Below, piece by piece: positions 6,842-16,179 of a stretch of DNA of 50,524 nucleotides (positions within the stretch are counted from its first letter, which is position 1; the number at the start of each line of letters is the position of its first letter). The stretch spans positions 1 to 50,524 of the forward strand of contig QZKN01000153.1 in the NCBI GenBank assembly GCA_003598175.1, written 5' to 3'. This DNA is from Candidatus Omnitrophota bacterium (GTDB lineage: Bacteria; Hinthialibacterota; Hinthialibacteria; Hinthialibacterales; Hinthialibacteraceae). The notes under the pieces are model-generated. The model ran no database searches. It was not told the origin of the DNA and saw only the letters and a program-made list of their open reading frames with translations. A program made the translations under genes and the position numbers.

Positions 6842-9271
6842 ATGAACTATCGAACACTTTTTTTTCTGCTGTTCGTTGTTGGATTGGGCGTTGGTTTGGG
6901 ATATCTGACATTCGTTTATGCCCCTCGCGTATTGACGTTGCAGAATGGATCCATGGACGCTCCGCGAAAAACCATCCTTCTCCGGAGAGAATCGTTTGCA
7001 GAAAATACCTTACCAATTTCCCGCTCTCGAGAAGAAAATAGACCGGCAACACAACTCCTCGAATCCGCAACGTTGATTATTCTTGTTGAATGTCAATCCG
7101 GCGCAAGCGATCTCGCGATAACTGTATTCGTACGCGATTCCACCAGTGAAATTGCGGTATCCGATTGCATTGCCTCACCCACGACGCCCGTTCCCTACAT
7201 ATTTAATACTCTTTCCGTCGGTAATGTATACACCGTGATGGTATCGGCGGAAGGGTATATACCAATCCAACACAGTGTGAAACTGCAGAATCGTGAAACT
7301 TCACTGACGTTGCATTTATATCCGCAAGTCATTGTTCATCTGCTCTGTATTAACGAAGAATCGGAGCCGGTTCCAGGCGCAATGTTTGAAATACGTTCTC
7401 AAACCGGTGGAATCTTTGCGGAAAATATGCAAGCGAATGAAACGGGGGCAGCAACCGCCTGTCTGCCGCATCCCGGCGATTACGAAATCGTGGCTTCTCA
7501 CCCTATGTACACGGAAACCCGGCATAAAGCGATTCACGTTACCCACAATCCGAACTCACACACCTTTCTTCTCTCCCGCGCGACAGGAATGATTTTCGGC
7601 AAGGCGACCGATGAATCCAGCCGACCGGTTTCCGGCGCAACTATCAGTTTGTATAGACAGAGTAAACACAATCGCATGGCCGGAACAACGACAGATGAAG
7701 ACGGAAACTATGTTTTTACCAATCTGCGCCTGATCGATTATTTTCTCAACATCGAGGCGGACGACCGGTATGTCAATAGTGACATCTCTTATGATTCGAA
7801 CCGGAAAGAGGACGCATTATTTCCCCGTATCACTCTCACGCCGGAACAACCAAACGCGGAAATCCACTTCCAACTATTTACTTCAATTACATTTTATGGC
7901 AAGGTGGTGGATGCATCGAATCAGCCCATCTCGGGCGCACTCATCAAAGCGGGAATTCAGGGAACGCGGGAAAAATCCATACGGCCGGTATTTAACGATA
8001 TCCAATCAGATGGAAACGGTGAATTTACGTTGCCTGTCAAAACTCGCATTCAGGGATGGAATCACTTGCTGCTATCCGCCATTCATCCCGATTACGGAAA
8101 CACATCCGTTTTGATTGAAAATTATGCGGAGAAAAATCAAGACGAAATCATCGTTCTTACACTGGAAAAATGGATCGGAGCCGTAAAAGGAACCGTCGTC
8201 GATTTTCATTCTCGTATCCCCATTTCCTCAGTGACGTTTAATGTTTTTCCCGTTTCATTTCAAAACGACGATCGCTTTCGCCAGACGTTTGTTACCAACG
8301 ATCAGGGAGAATTTCTGATCACCCTGACAGAAAACAATTATATCTTTCAAGCAGAAAAATACTCCATTCGATCCCCGAAAACCATTTATGTTAACGCCGA
8401 TCAAGAAACGAAAACCACGATTTTTGTCAGTAACATCGACGAAAAAAAAATCCGGATCTCCGGGATCGTTGTCAATCGGGATCAAATACCGATTCATGGA
8501 GCGAATTTGTATGTTTCCGGTCAAAATCGTATGTTCGGCAGTACGTCATCCATCCCGGAGGGTTTGTATCAATTGGAAATCAATGAATCCACTCTCCAAT
8601 ATGAACCGATTTTTCACGTGCTGCACCCCAGCTATCAAACGTATGAAATTCCGGTGATGGATATTCCGGACACGAACAGCTTTGTCGTTGAACTCACGGA
8701 ACATCGCGGCGTGGTGAAAGCCGTCCTCACCGGTATAGAGGATTGTCGGGGCGTCCAACTGGATGTCATGCCGATACGGCAATTCAATCCAATACAAACG
8801 GTCCATGATGCAGAGCAGTCCATCGTATTCATTCAAAACATCGATGAGAGCCAGGGACCATTCGTGATCATGGCCGGTGGTTTGCAGTACGCCGGAATCT
8901 CTCCTGTTTTCGATCTCCGTAACGTCCAATCCCGTTATTTGGAATTGGAAATCCCCATGCACGCCGCCGGCCGCCGATCAAAAATCTCCATTCAGGTTTT
9001 CGATGCGCAGACGCGCGAACCGGTGGCCATCGCAACCTGTCAAATTGACGGACATTCGTTTAATCCCGCCGGCGTGCCGTCACGATTTGAAAAAAGAGCG
9101 ATTACTCGAAATAACGGCATCGCCATTCTCGAAAATGTTCCGATTTGTATTGGCGCGTTGAACATCCGACACGTTTTTTATAAGGAAACGACGCTCCCTT
9201 TCCATCATGATGGAACATATTCAAATAACCGGATCGTTGTTTCGCTTGAAAAGAAGGAGGGAATAAAATAA
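6842..9271 (+). CDS. Membrane-anchored protein with several carboxypeptidase-regulatory-like domains
   Basis: An 809-residue protein that begins with one hydrophobic segment (residues 6-25), so it is anchored in the membrane or exported. The rest looks like repeated beta-sandwich domains of the carboxypeptidase regulatory-like type. The starts read GKATDESSRPVSGATISLY (near 252), GKVVDASNQPISGALI (near 350), GTVVDFHSRIPISSVTF (near 447) and GIVVNRDQIPIHGANLYV (near 538), each followed by a D/N-G-x-Y/F type strand. Earlier and later stretches may be degenerate copies. Such domains usually act in surface display or binding; no enzyme domain is seen. It follows paralog B by 55 bases and ends in TAATG overlap with a short frame. 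Confidence 0.82.
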   Translation: MNYRTLFFLLFVVGLGVGLGYLTFVYAPRVLTLQNGSMDAPRKTILLRRESFAENTLPISRSREENRPATQLLESATLIILVECQSGASDLAITVFVRDSTSEIAVSDCIASPTTPVPYIFNTLSVGNVYTVMVSAEGYIPIQHSVKLQNRETSLTLHLYPQVIVHLLCINEESEPVPGAMFEIRSQTGGIFAENMQANETGAATACLPHPGDYEIVASHPMYTETRHKAIHVTHNPNSHTFLLSRATGMIFGKATDESSRPVSGATISLYRQSKHNRMAGTTTDEDGNYVFTNLRLIDYFLNIEADDRYVNSDISYDSNRKEDALFPRITLTPEQPNAEIHFQLFTSITFYGKVVDASNQPISGALIKAGIQGTREKSIRPVFNDIQSDGNGEFTLPVKTRIQGWNHLLLSAIHPDYGNTSVLIENYAEKNQDEIIVLTLEKWIGAVKGTVVDFHSRIPISSVTFNVFPVSFQNDDRFRQTFVTNDQGEFLITLTENNYIFQAEKYSIRSPKTIYVNADQETKTTIFVSNIDEKKIRISGIVVNRDQIPIHGANLYVSGQNRMFGSTSSIPEGLYQLEINESTLQYEPIFHVLHPSYQTYEIPVMDIPDTNSFVVELTEHRGVVKAVLTGIEDCRGVQLDVMPIRQFNPIQTVHDAEQSIVFIQNIDESQGPFVIMAGGLQYAGISPVFDLRNVQSRYLELEIPMHAAGRRSKISIQVFDAQTREPVAIATCQIDGHSFNPAGVPSRFEKRAITRNNGIAILENVPICIGALNIRHVFYKETTLPFHHDGTYSNNRIVVSLEKKEGIK

Positions 9272-9435
9272 TGAAAAATTACCATAAACATAAATAATTC
9301 AAACGGATCCGTATTTTGACGCTGATTGCATTTTTAACAAGACAGAAACCAAATCCGCAAGGGATTATTAAACCTACCCATCCGCTGCTATACTTATTTT
9401 CATTCCATCGTCAGGATGGCGTAATCCTGGCGTGA
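9271..9435 (+). pseudogene. Short frame coupled to the upstream gene, interrupted by an in-frame stop
   Basis: An ATG overlaps the stop of the 809-residue protein (TAATG) and has AGGAGG 10 bases upstream, an excellent initiation site. The frame stops after eight codons (MKNYHKHK, TAA at 9,295-9,297). The same frame then stays open to a TGA at 9,433-9,435, reading FKRIRILTLIAFL, a basic-then-hydrophobic stretch like the start of an exported protein. This fits a degraded small exported protein, or a short leader peptide. A one-base error in the sequence would also explain it. Confidence 0.4.
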
Positions 9436-9512
9436 AAATCATGCGCATCGATACGGACAACGAGTTTTGGTCTGTCTGTTTCAACGAGCGGCAATTAAAG
9501 GAGAACCAATAC

Positions 9513-9803
9513 GTGAGCACGGCATGCAAGCGCAGCATTGATTTTATTTGTCCTTTCGTCGACGGTGAGTTTCACTGTCCGGAATTCATGAGCCCGACGC
9601 GCCCGACTCCCAGCCATCGGGAAAAGAAACTCTTCGTTTTGATGGGAAAAACCGCAGCGCCCACAAAAAACGCCTGCCCTCATTGCAGCCTGTTTATCAA
9701 AGAATGGAGAAACCAAATCGGCTTGTTGGGGCATATCAAATATGCCTGGATCTGGTTGAAAACCAAAGAAATCCGCCGACCAAACCCGCAGGAACAACTA
9801 TAA
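9513..9803 (+). CDS. Small Cys-containing hypothetical protein coupled to mutS2
   Basis: A 96-residue protein with no recognised family. Cys5, C13, C22 and the CPHC pair (C55, C58) could form a zinc site, but spacing does not match a known ribbon. The C-terminal half is basic and aromatic (KEWRNQIGLLGHIKYAWIWLKTK). I chose the GTG at 9,513 because AAAGGAGA lies 9-16 bases before it; the frame is open further upstream (GTG 9,432, ATG 9,441) without such a site. Its stop is one base before the mutS2 start, so the two are probably co-translated. Confidence 0.6.
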   Translation: MSTACKRSIDFICPFVDGEFHCPEFMSPTRPTPSHREKKLFVLMGKTAAPTKNACPHCSLFIKEWRNQIGLLGHIKYAWIWLKTKEIRRPNPQEQL

Positions 9804-9804
9804 C

Positions 9805-12252
9805 GTGATCCGAAGTATGGACGAACATGCCTTTCAGGTTCTTGAGTTTTACAAAGTCAAGGAACTGATACTCCCTTTCGCCGTTTCCGCCTTGGGGCGG
9901 GAAGCCATTGCGGCTTTGCAGCCGGCTTTTTCTGCATCCGAGATTCGTTTCGCGTTGCAGGAAGTGACGGAAATGGTTCGCCTGTGGGAACTCAATCGGG
10001 AACCGCCTCTCAACGGCCTTTACGATGTCCGCGATCCGTTGCGCCGCTGCGCCGTTCCCGGCGCGGTTCTCGATCCGGCGGAATTGATCGTGATCGGCGA
10101 AACCATCGCTGCCGCGCGACGGATACAAACGGCGCTGCGCAATATTAAAGAGGAAGCGCCGCACATCAACCAGTACGGCAATCGCCTGATACCGCACCCG
10201 GATATCGAAAAAATCTTTGAAACGGTTTTCGATGAACAAAAACAGATTCGCGATACGGCTTCCCGCGAATTGGCGCAGATTCGCAAGTCGATTCACCAAC
10301 AACGTGAATTCATTGTGAAGCAAATCAACCGCATGATTCGCACGCGATTCAAGGATTTTTTGCAGGAAGCCTATTATACGCAACGCGATGACCGTTATGT
10401 ATTGCCCATCGACGCCCGCTATCAAAATAAGGTAAAGGGCATCGTGCACGACCGTTCCGCCACCGGCACCACGGTTTTCATCGAACCGTTCGAACTGGTG
10501 GAAGACAGCAACCGGCTGAAAGAACTGCGGCGGGAAGAGGAGATGGAAATCCGGCGAATTCTTCAGGATTTGACCGCGAAGATCGCCGAGAATCAGTTCG
10601 ATTTTCTCAATAACATTGAAATTTTTCGCCAATTGGATTTTCTCGCCGCGAAGGCGCGTTTCAGCATCCGCTATCGCATGAACGAGCCGGTGATTACGGA
10701 AGACGGCTCGCTTGTCATCGTCAACGGCCGCCATCCGCTGCTGATAGCCCGGCATGAACGTGAAAACGTCGTACCGCTCAACCTGGCATTGCCGCCGGAT
10801 GTTCACGGCCTTGTCATCACCGGTCCGAATACGGGCGGTAAGACCGTGGTTCTTAAAACGGTCGGCTTATTGGTGTTGATGGCGCAATCGGGTCTGCATA
10901 TTCCCGCGGACGGCGCATCCGAAATTCCGGTGTTTCGATCCTTCGGCGCGGATATCGGCGACGAGCAGAGTCTCGAACAGAGCCTTTCCACTTTTTCATC
11001 ACACATGAGCAATATTCGTGCGATTCTCTTCGCCGCGGGGGAGCGCAGCCTAGTTATGCTTGATGAATTGGGATCGGGAACCGATCCGGTCGAAGGCGGC
11101 GCGTTGGCCACTGCCATTATTGAGCAGCTGCACACGCAGAAGGCCACGTTTTTGGTGACGACTCACCTGCAGGAATTAAAATTGTACACCTACAACAAAG
11201 CGGGAATGGAAAACGGCGCGATGGAATTCGACAGCCGTACGCTCGAGCCGACGTTTCTATTCACGATGGGGCTGCCCGGACAAAGCAACGCCATCCAAAT
11301 CGCCGATCGGCTCGGCCTTCCTCCTGCGATCATCCAGCGCGCACGCTCCCAAATTACCGAACAGGGCGGCTCGCCGGAACACTTGTTGAAGCAATTGGGC
11401 GAAGAACTGCAAACCGCGAGAAATGTGCGGATCAGCGTGGAAGAAGAATTGCGGAAAGCGCATCACCTGAAACAGGAAAACGAACAACGCCTGCAGAAAG
11501 CGCGCAACGAGGCGCGGGAAACGGTCCGTCGGGCGGAACGGAAAGCGCAGGGCCTGATACACGAACTCGAACGCCGCATCCAAAAAATGGATCGGCAGGA
11601 GCGGGAATTTCAAAAAGAATGGCACAAAAAACTGACGCAACTGGTCGAGAGCAGCCAAAAGCCCGCGCCGCCGGTAACGATTCTGGCCCATCTGCGGCAC
11701 GATCTGGAAACGGTCAAGCGGCAGGTGGAAAAAGCGCAGCCTCCGCCCATCGAAGAATCCTATGAACGGAAAGAATGGTCGTGGGATCAGTTGAAAACCA
11801 ACTCGCGGGTGCGGATCGCCGGATTTTCCAAACCGGGAAAGGTTCGCCAGGTTAGTAAAAACCGGAACGAGGTGGAAGTCCACATCAGCCTGTTGAATTT
11901 ACGCGTCAAGGCGGATCAGATTCTGGAAGTGCTGCCGGCGGAAAAGAGTCCGGAAGAAATTCATCCGCCAGGAATCACGGTGGAGCGGCCGGAATCGGTT
12001 GCAAATCGGTGCGATGTGCATGGCATGACCGTCGATGAAATGATTCCCGTCGTGCAAAAATATTTGGATCATGCCTACCTGGCCGGCGTTACTCCCGTCA
12101 CCATCGTGCATGGGCATGGAACCGGCATTCTTCGCCGGGCGGTTCGCAGCCTGCTTCATGAAAATCCCACCGTCAAGAGTTTTCAAAATGGGGATTCTTT
12201 TGAAGGGGGAGGGGGCGTCACCGTTGTGCAACTCAAATTTATGCGATCGTGA
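9805..12252 (+). CDS. mutS2: MutS2 family protein (MutS-like ATPase with C-terminal Smr domain)
   Basis: An 815-residue protein matching MutS2 in length and order. It has an N-terminal clamp and core region, then an ABC-type ATPase domain with Walker A GPNTGGKT near residue 338, the LEQSLSTFSSHM signature, and Walker B LVMLDELGSGTDP near 415. A long charged coiled-coil runs from about 530 to 640. The C-terminal Smr domain (about 732-815) shows DVHGMTVDEM and the HGHGTG motif linked to nuclease activity. MutS2 proteins suppress recombination or rescue collided ribosomes in different bacteria; which role applies here cannot be told. GTG start one base after the preceding gene; an in-frame ATG lies at 9,817. 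Confidence 0.95.
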   Translation: MIRSMDEHAFQVLEFYKVKELILPFAVSALGREAIAALQPAFSASEIRFALQEVTEMVRLWELNREPPLNGLYDVRDPLRRCAVPGAVLDPAELIVIGETIAAARRIQTALRNIKEEAPHINQYGNRLIPHPDIEKIFETVFDEQKQIRDTASRELAQIRKSIHQQREFIVKQINRMIRTRFKDFLQEAYYTQRDDRYVLPIDARYQNKVKGIVHDRSATGTTVFIEPFELVEDSNRLKELRREEEMEIRRILQDLTAKIAENQFDFLNNIEIFRQLDFLAAKARFSIRYRMNEPVITEDGSLVIVNGRHPLLIARHERENVVPLNLALPPDVHGLVITGPNTGGKTVVLKTVGLLVLMAQSGLHIPADGASEIPVFRSFGADIGDEQSLEQSLSTFSSHMSNIRAILFAAGERSLVMLDELGSGTDPVEGGALATAIIEQLHTQKATFLVTTHLQELKLYTYNKAGMENGAMEFDSRTLEPTFLFTMGLPGQSNAIQIADRLGLPPAIIQRARSQITEQGGSPEHLLKQLGEELQTARNVRISVEEELRKAHHLKQENEQRLQKARNEARETVRRAERKAQGLIHELERRIQKMDRQEREFQKEWHKKLTQLVESSQKPAPPVTILAHLRHDLETVKRQVEKAQPPPIEESYERKEWSWDQLKTNSRVRIAGFSKPGKVRQVSKNRNEVEVHISLLNLRVKADQILEVLPAEKSPEEIHPPGITVERPESVANRCDVHGMTVDEMIPVVQKYLDHAYLAGVTPVTIVHGHGTGILRRAVRSLLHENPTVKSFQNGDSFEGGGGVTVVQLKFMRS

Positions 12253-12261
12253 AACGGCGAT

Positions 12262-12888
12262 TCAGATCACGAAATAATTGTCGTGGCCGGGAATCACCAC
12301 ATCGGCGATTTTCGCGATGCGGTCGATGGCGCAGCGCGCTTCTTTCCGATCTTCCGCATGTTCCGACGGCTCACGGAATTCAAAATGATCGAACGTCAAA
12401 ACCGCATCGCCGGCGGCGATGACGACGCCTTCCCGCGTTTCGAACATGAGCGACGCCGATCCGTGCGTATGCCCCGGCGTGGATAGAATTTCGATCCCCG
12501 GCAACGAATGCTCTTCGATCGGGACAATCCGCGCGAGGATATTCTTTTCTTCCTCCGACGTTTCCTGTTTACGTTGCCGCCAGCGAATTTCCGTGCGCGA
12601 CATGAGCCAGACCGATTTGCGAAAGAGGGCCAGGCTGCGCCAATGATTCCGATGAAAGTGGGTCAGAAAAATCGTGTCGATATCCTGCGGTTGATAGCCG
12701 CTGCGCTGGTCGAGAAGGGTTTGGAACATTTCCGTGGAGGGCAGGCCGGGATCGACGAGAATACGGCGGGCGTCGGCTTCGATCAGAATGGACGTGCAAA
12801 CCTGATCCCGACGGTCGTTCTCCTCATCCCAAAATTGGTTTTTACGGAGATGGCCGATGTTGATTATTTTCCATGTAGGATTTTTCAT
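12262..12888 (-). CDS. MBL-fold hydrolase-like protein with an altered metal motif
   Basis: A 208-residue protein with the metallo-beta-lactamase fold pattern: ILVDPGLP, the metal motif THFHRNHW (H77, H79, H82), TPGHTHGS (H140), AAGD (D161) and a final IPGHD (H202). The canonical motif is HxHxDH; here the Asp is Asn81. That residue normally binds the second metal, so the protein may be single-metal, of altered activity, or inactive. All other ligands are kept. The substrate is unknown. The gene is convergent with mutS2, with only 9 bases between the stops. No strong ribosome binding site is visible. Confidence 0.82.
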   Translation of the reverse strand: MKNPTWKIINIGHLRKNQFWDEENDRRDQVCTSILIEADARRILVDPGLPSTEMFQTLLDQRSGYQPQDIDTIFLTHFHRNHWRSLALFRKSVWLMSRTEIRWRQRKQETSEEEKNILARIVPIEEHSLPGIEILSTPGHTHGSASLMFETREGVVIAAGDAVLTFDHFEFREPSEHAEDRKEARCAIDRIAKIADVVIPGHDNYFVI

Positions 12889-13195
12889 GCCAATGTCCCA
12901 ACCATAGTTTCACACATTTTATGTCTTTTATTATACCTTATTCGTGAATGATTGTTTATAATACTCTTGATGAACAGGGAAGTAACGACGTTGGCATGAC
13001 TGGCAAAACTTGGATACTCGATATCATGCCAGGAGGGTCAGATGACATGATTTTAGATTGTTTGCCGGACAATCAGGAGTGATATTCGATTTGTTTCCTA
13101 TTCTTTGCTGATACAGCCTTTTAGACATGACCATTTTGGCGATTCCATCTACAATAAACCTGACGATAGCGTCAATTTACAAAAGGAGATCCACG
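12889..13195. other. Divergent intergenic region, with two small inverted repeats
   Basis: About 300 bases with no gene. A TATAAT (12,958-12,963) could be a -10 box for the rightward genes but has no good -35. TGGCATGA (12,992-12,999) and TCATGCCA (13,024-13,031) form an 8-base inverted repeat with a 24-base spacer, and GATTGT/ACAATC form a smaller hairpin near 13,056-13,075. Their role is unknown. Confidence 0.35.
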
Positions 13196-14152
13196 ATGAA
13201 TCCGTATTCGCGACGACAATTCCTTCAACATTCCCTGACGAGCGGACTTGCGCTTGCCGCCGTTTCTTCCACTGTTACCCATTCCACGTTCGCTTATCCC
13301 CGTCCGGATAAAGACGCCGTTTCACTGGCGATCTGGTCGCTCGTGCGCAGTTTTCGCGCCGGCGTTTGGAAATTGACCGACATGGCGCGCATTTGCCGCG
13401 AGGATTTCGGTATCGACGGCATCGAATACGTCACCTCATTTTTTGAGGTTCCGGTCGAATCGTACTTGCGCCAACTGAATCGCAACGCCGAAACGCATGG
13501 AGTCAAAAACGTTCTCATCATGGTCGACGACGAAGGCGATATGGTGGCCAAAGACAAAAAGGTCCGCATGCAGGCCGCCGTCAATCATCGCAAATGGATC
13601 GATATCGCCGCGTATTTGGGCTGTCACGCCATTCGCTGCAACGCTCGCGGCGGCGGCAACACGCCGGAAGACGATCCCGAGGCGCTGGATCGCGCGGCGG
13701 AAGCCTTCGGCGCACTTCTCGATTACGCCAAAGAGTTCCAAATCAATGTCGTAATCGAAAATCATGGCGGTCTTTCTTCCGCCCCGCATTGGCTGCCGCA
13801 ATTGATGAAGAAAGTCGACAGTCCCCATTTCGGTATTCTTCCCGATTACGGGAATTATCGCCCGACCGACGAAGCCGATGTCTATCGCTGCGTGGAACTG
13901 GCCATGCCTTTCGCGAAAGGCGTATCTGTGAAAGCAGGTTGGAATCCGGATGGCACGCATCCGCAGTACGATTTGGAAAAACTACTTAAAATATCCAAAA
14001 ATGCGGATTATTTCGGTTTTTGGGGAATCGAATCCGGCATGAGACGTAGAGAGCAATCGGCATCGGCTGAAGAGGTAAAGAACGACGATTGGCAGGCGGT
14101 TCGCTGGACGAAAGCCGTGATCGATAAAGTACTATTTGGAAAACCGGAGTAA
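13196..14152 (+). CDS. Tat-exported sugar phosphate isomerase/epimerase-like protein (xylose isomerase-like TIM barrel)
   Basis: A 318-residue protein starting with a twin-arginine signal (YSRRQFLQHSLTSGLALAA), so it is exported folded, probably to the periplasm. The body is a xylose-isomerase-like TIM barrel. Likely metal ligands are the Glu in VVIENHGG, the Asp in GILPDYGNY and the Glu in FWGIESG, the usual positions in this superfamily. Substrate is not predictable; members act on sugars, inositols or keto-sugars. I chose the ATG at 13,196 over an upstream frame because AAAGGAGA lies 7-14 bases before it and the Tat signal starts right after. The next gene, a secreted oxidoreductase, may belong to the same pathway. 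Confidence 0.85.
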   Translation: MNPYSRRQFLQHSLTSGLALAAVSSTVTHSTFAYPRPDKDAVSLAIWSLVRSFRAGVWKLTDMARICREDFGIDGIEYVTSFFEVPVESYLRQLNRNAETHGVKNVLIMVDDEGDMVAKDKKVRMQAAVNHRKWIDIAAYLGCHAIRCNARGGGNTPEDDPEALDRAAEAFGALLDYAKEFQINVVIENHGGLSSAPHWLPQLMKKVDSPHFGILPDYGNYRPTDEADVYRCVELAMPFAKGVSVKAGWNPDGTHPQYDLEKLLKISKNADYFGFWGIESGMRRREQSASAEEVKNDDWQAVRWTKAVIDKVLFGKPE

Positions 14153-14271
14153 TATTCGTTTTTTCGCGCCAACTAACGGGAACCAGTCAGGCGAGACGGG
14201 ATCTATCCTAAATTCCATTTACAAACGCCGAAGTCTTGCCTGCAATTACAATTTTGATCAATGAGGAAATC

Positions 14272-16143
14272 ATGATTCGAGTGATGTTGCCTATTTTATT
14301 TTTTTGCACAATCCTAATCCCCATCGTTGTTTCGCCGATTCAAGGCGAAGAATTGCGGCAATACGACGTGGTCATCGTCGGGGGAACGCCCGGCGGCATC
14401 ATGGCGGCGGTTGCGGTCGCGCGCGGCGGACACACGGCGGTTTTGCTCGAGCGCACTGCCCACATCGGCGGCCTCCCGGCCAACGGTCTCGGCGCAACGG
14501 ACATTGGCACCCGCGGCGCAACCGGCGGCCTGTTTCTGGAATTCGTGCAGCGCATCCATCGATACTACGTCGAGACATACGGCCCGAACTCCAGGCAGGT
14601 GAAGGATTGCAGCGACGGCTATCATTTCGAACCGCGCATAGCGGAAATGATTTTTGAAACCATGCTCGCCGAGCACGCATCCAAGGTCACGGTTTTCAAA
14701 CTGCGGCAGTTTGACGCCTTGCCGGAACACGTCCATCTCGAAAACGGAAAACTTACACAAATCACCATTTTCAATCGCGAAACGAATAAACCGGAGCGTT
14801 ATGCGGGAACAGTATTTATTGATGCGACATATGAAGGAGATTTAGCCGCGGCCGCCGGCGTTCCGTATCGCCTCGGGCGCGAAGGCCAGGACGAATATGG
14901 CGAACCCATGGCCGGCCGTTTGTACAAACCCTGGCGGGAGCCGCCCGGCGACGGTTCGACCGGCTTCGGCGACAACGCCGTGCAGGCCTATAACTATCGC
15001 CTTTGCCTGACGCGCGATCCGAACAATCAGGCTCCCATCCCCAAACCGGAACGCTACAACCGCGACGAATTCGTTTCATTGATTGATGACGTCAAACTCA
15101 ACCGCACAACCGGCAAATATGGGAGCGAGATGGCGTTCGAAGGAATCGGGAAACTCGTTAATATGGTCTTGCTGCCGAACGGAAAAACCGACGCCAACAA
15201 TCAGCATCTGGCCTTCCTTTCCACCGATCTGCCGGAAGAAAACTGGCCCTGGCCGACGTCCGGCTGGGATTGGCGCGATCGCTACGCCGAGCGCCTGCGC
15301 GAATATACGCTGGGGCTGTTGTGGTTCGCGCAACATGATTCCGCGCTGCCCGAAGACTTTCGCCAGCGCTGCCTTGAATGGGGATTGGCGAAAGACGAAT
15401 ACGGCGACAACCAAAATTTCCCGCGGCAGGTCTATGTCCGTGAAGGCCGCAGAATCGAAGGCGAACATCTGTTCATCGCTCACGACGCATTGCCGATGAA
15501 AGAAAACTCGCGTCCGCCCATTTACGCTGACAGCATCACCGCCAGCCACTATTCTCTTGACTCGCACGCCGTGCGCAAACGCGAACCGGATCGCGTCCAT
15601 CTCGACGGTTTCTTCAGTTATCCGACGAAGCCATACACCGTTCCTTACGGCGTGATTGTTCCCAAAAAAGTCGATGGTCTTCTGACTCCGGTTCCGGTTT
15701 CCGGCACGCATATCGGTTTCAGCACTCTCCGCATGGAGCCGTGCTGGATGGCGATGGGCCAGGCCGCCGGCGTCGCCGCCTGCATCAGCATTGAAGACAA
15801 GGCGACGCCGCGAAATGTCAATCTATTCAAATTGCAGCGGGAACTGCTCAAGCAACAGGCCACATTGGTTTATTTCCAGGACGCCCAACCCGGCGAGCCG
15901 CATTATGAAGCGCTGCAATTCTTCGCCCTTCGCGGCTATTACTCCAGCAACGACTGGCAAGCAAAACTGAACCAGCCGGTTTCTAGCGCTCTCGCCAGGC
16001 AGTGGCTCGGATGGACCGGCGCGCAACAAACCATTCATTATCAAGCCGGGAAAACAACACACGGCGAGCTACTCGATGCGCTTTATGAATACGTGCAGCA
16101 ACAGCCGGAGGAAAGAATTCAAGAAATACAGGGGGAAAGTTAA
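14272..16143 (+). CDS. Secreted FAD-dependent oxidoreductase
   Basis: A 623-residue protein with a signal peptide (MIRVMLPILFFCTILIPIVV..., residues 1-24) followed by a Rossmann FAD-binding start: YDVVIVGGTPGGIMAAVAVA, then LLERTAHIGGLPANGLGATD. This matches the FAD-dependent oxidoreductase group (Pfam FAD_oxidored type) that is common in environmental bacteria that degrade polysaccharides. The VFIDATYEGDLAAAAGVPYRLGREG segment (about residues 180-205) is characteristic of that group. The substrate is unknown. I chose the ATG at 14,272 since GAGGAAAT precedes it and the signal peptide begins there. It follows the Tat-exported isomerase-like gene by 119 bases. Confidence 0.88.
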   Translation: MIRVMLPILFFCTILIPIVVSPIQGEELRQYDVVIVGGTPGGIMAAVAVARGGHTAVLLERTAHIGGLPANGLGATDIGTRGATGGLFLEFVQRIHRYYVETYGPNSRQVKDCSDGYHFEPRIAEMIFETMLAEHASKVTVFKLRQFDALPEHVHLENGKLTQITIFNRETNKPERYAGTVFIDATYEGDLAAAAGVPYRLGREGQDEYGEPMAGRLYKPWREPPGDGSTGFGDNAVQAYNYRLCLTRDPNNQAPIPKPERYNRDEFVSLIDDVKLNRTTGKYGSEMAFEGIGKLVNMVLLPNGKTDANNQHLAFLSTDLPEENWPWPTSGWDWRDRYAERLREYTLGLLWFAQHDSALPEDFRQRCLEWGLAKDEYGDNQNFPRQVYVREGRRIEGEHLFIAHDALPMKENSRPPIYADSITASHYSLDSHAVRKREPDRVHLDGFFSYPTKPYTVPYGVIVPKKVDGLLTPVPVSGTHIGFSTLRMEPCWMAMGQAAGVAACISIEDKATPRNVNLFKLQRELLKQQATLVYFQDAQPGEPHYEALQFFALRGYYSSNDWQAKLNQPVSSALARQWLGWTGAQQTIHYQAGKTTHGELLDALYEYVQQQPEERIQEIQGES

Positions 16144-16179
16144 AGTATGATCCCTTCTTTTTTGTAATAAGGAGTAATG

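Noticed and set aside
9736..10806. A 356-codon minus-strand frame opposite mutS2
   Set aside because: It lies wholly opposite well-supported mutS2 coding sequence, has no recognisable motif, and is Arg/Phe/Ile-heavy as expected of an antisense shadow.
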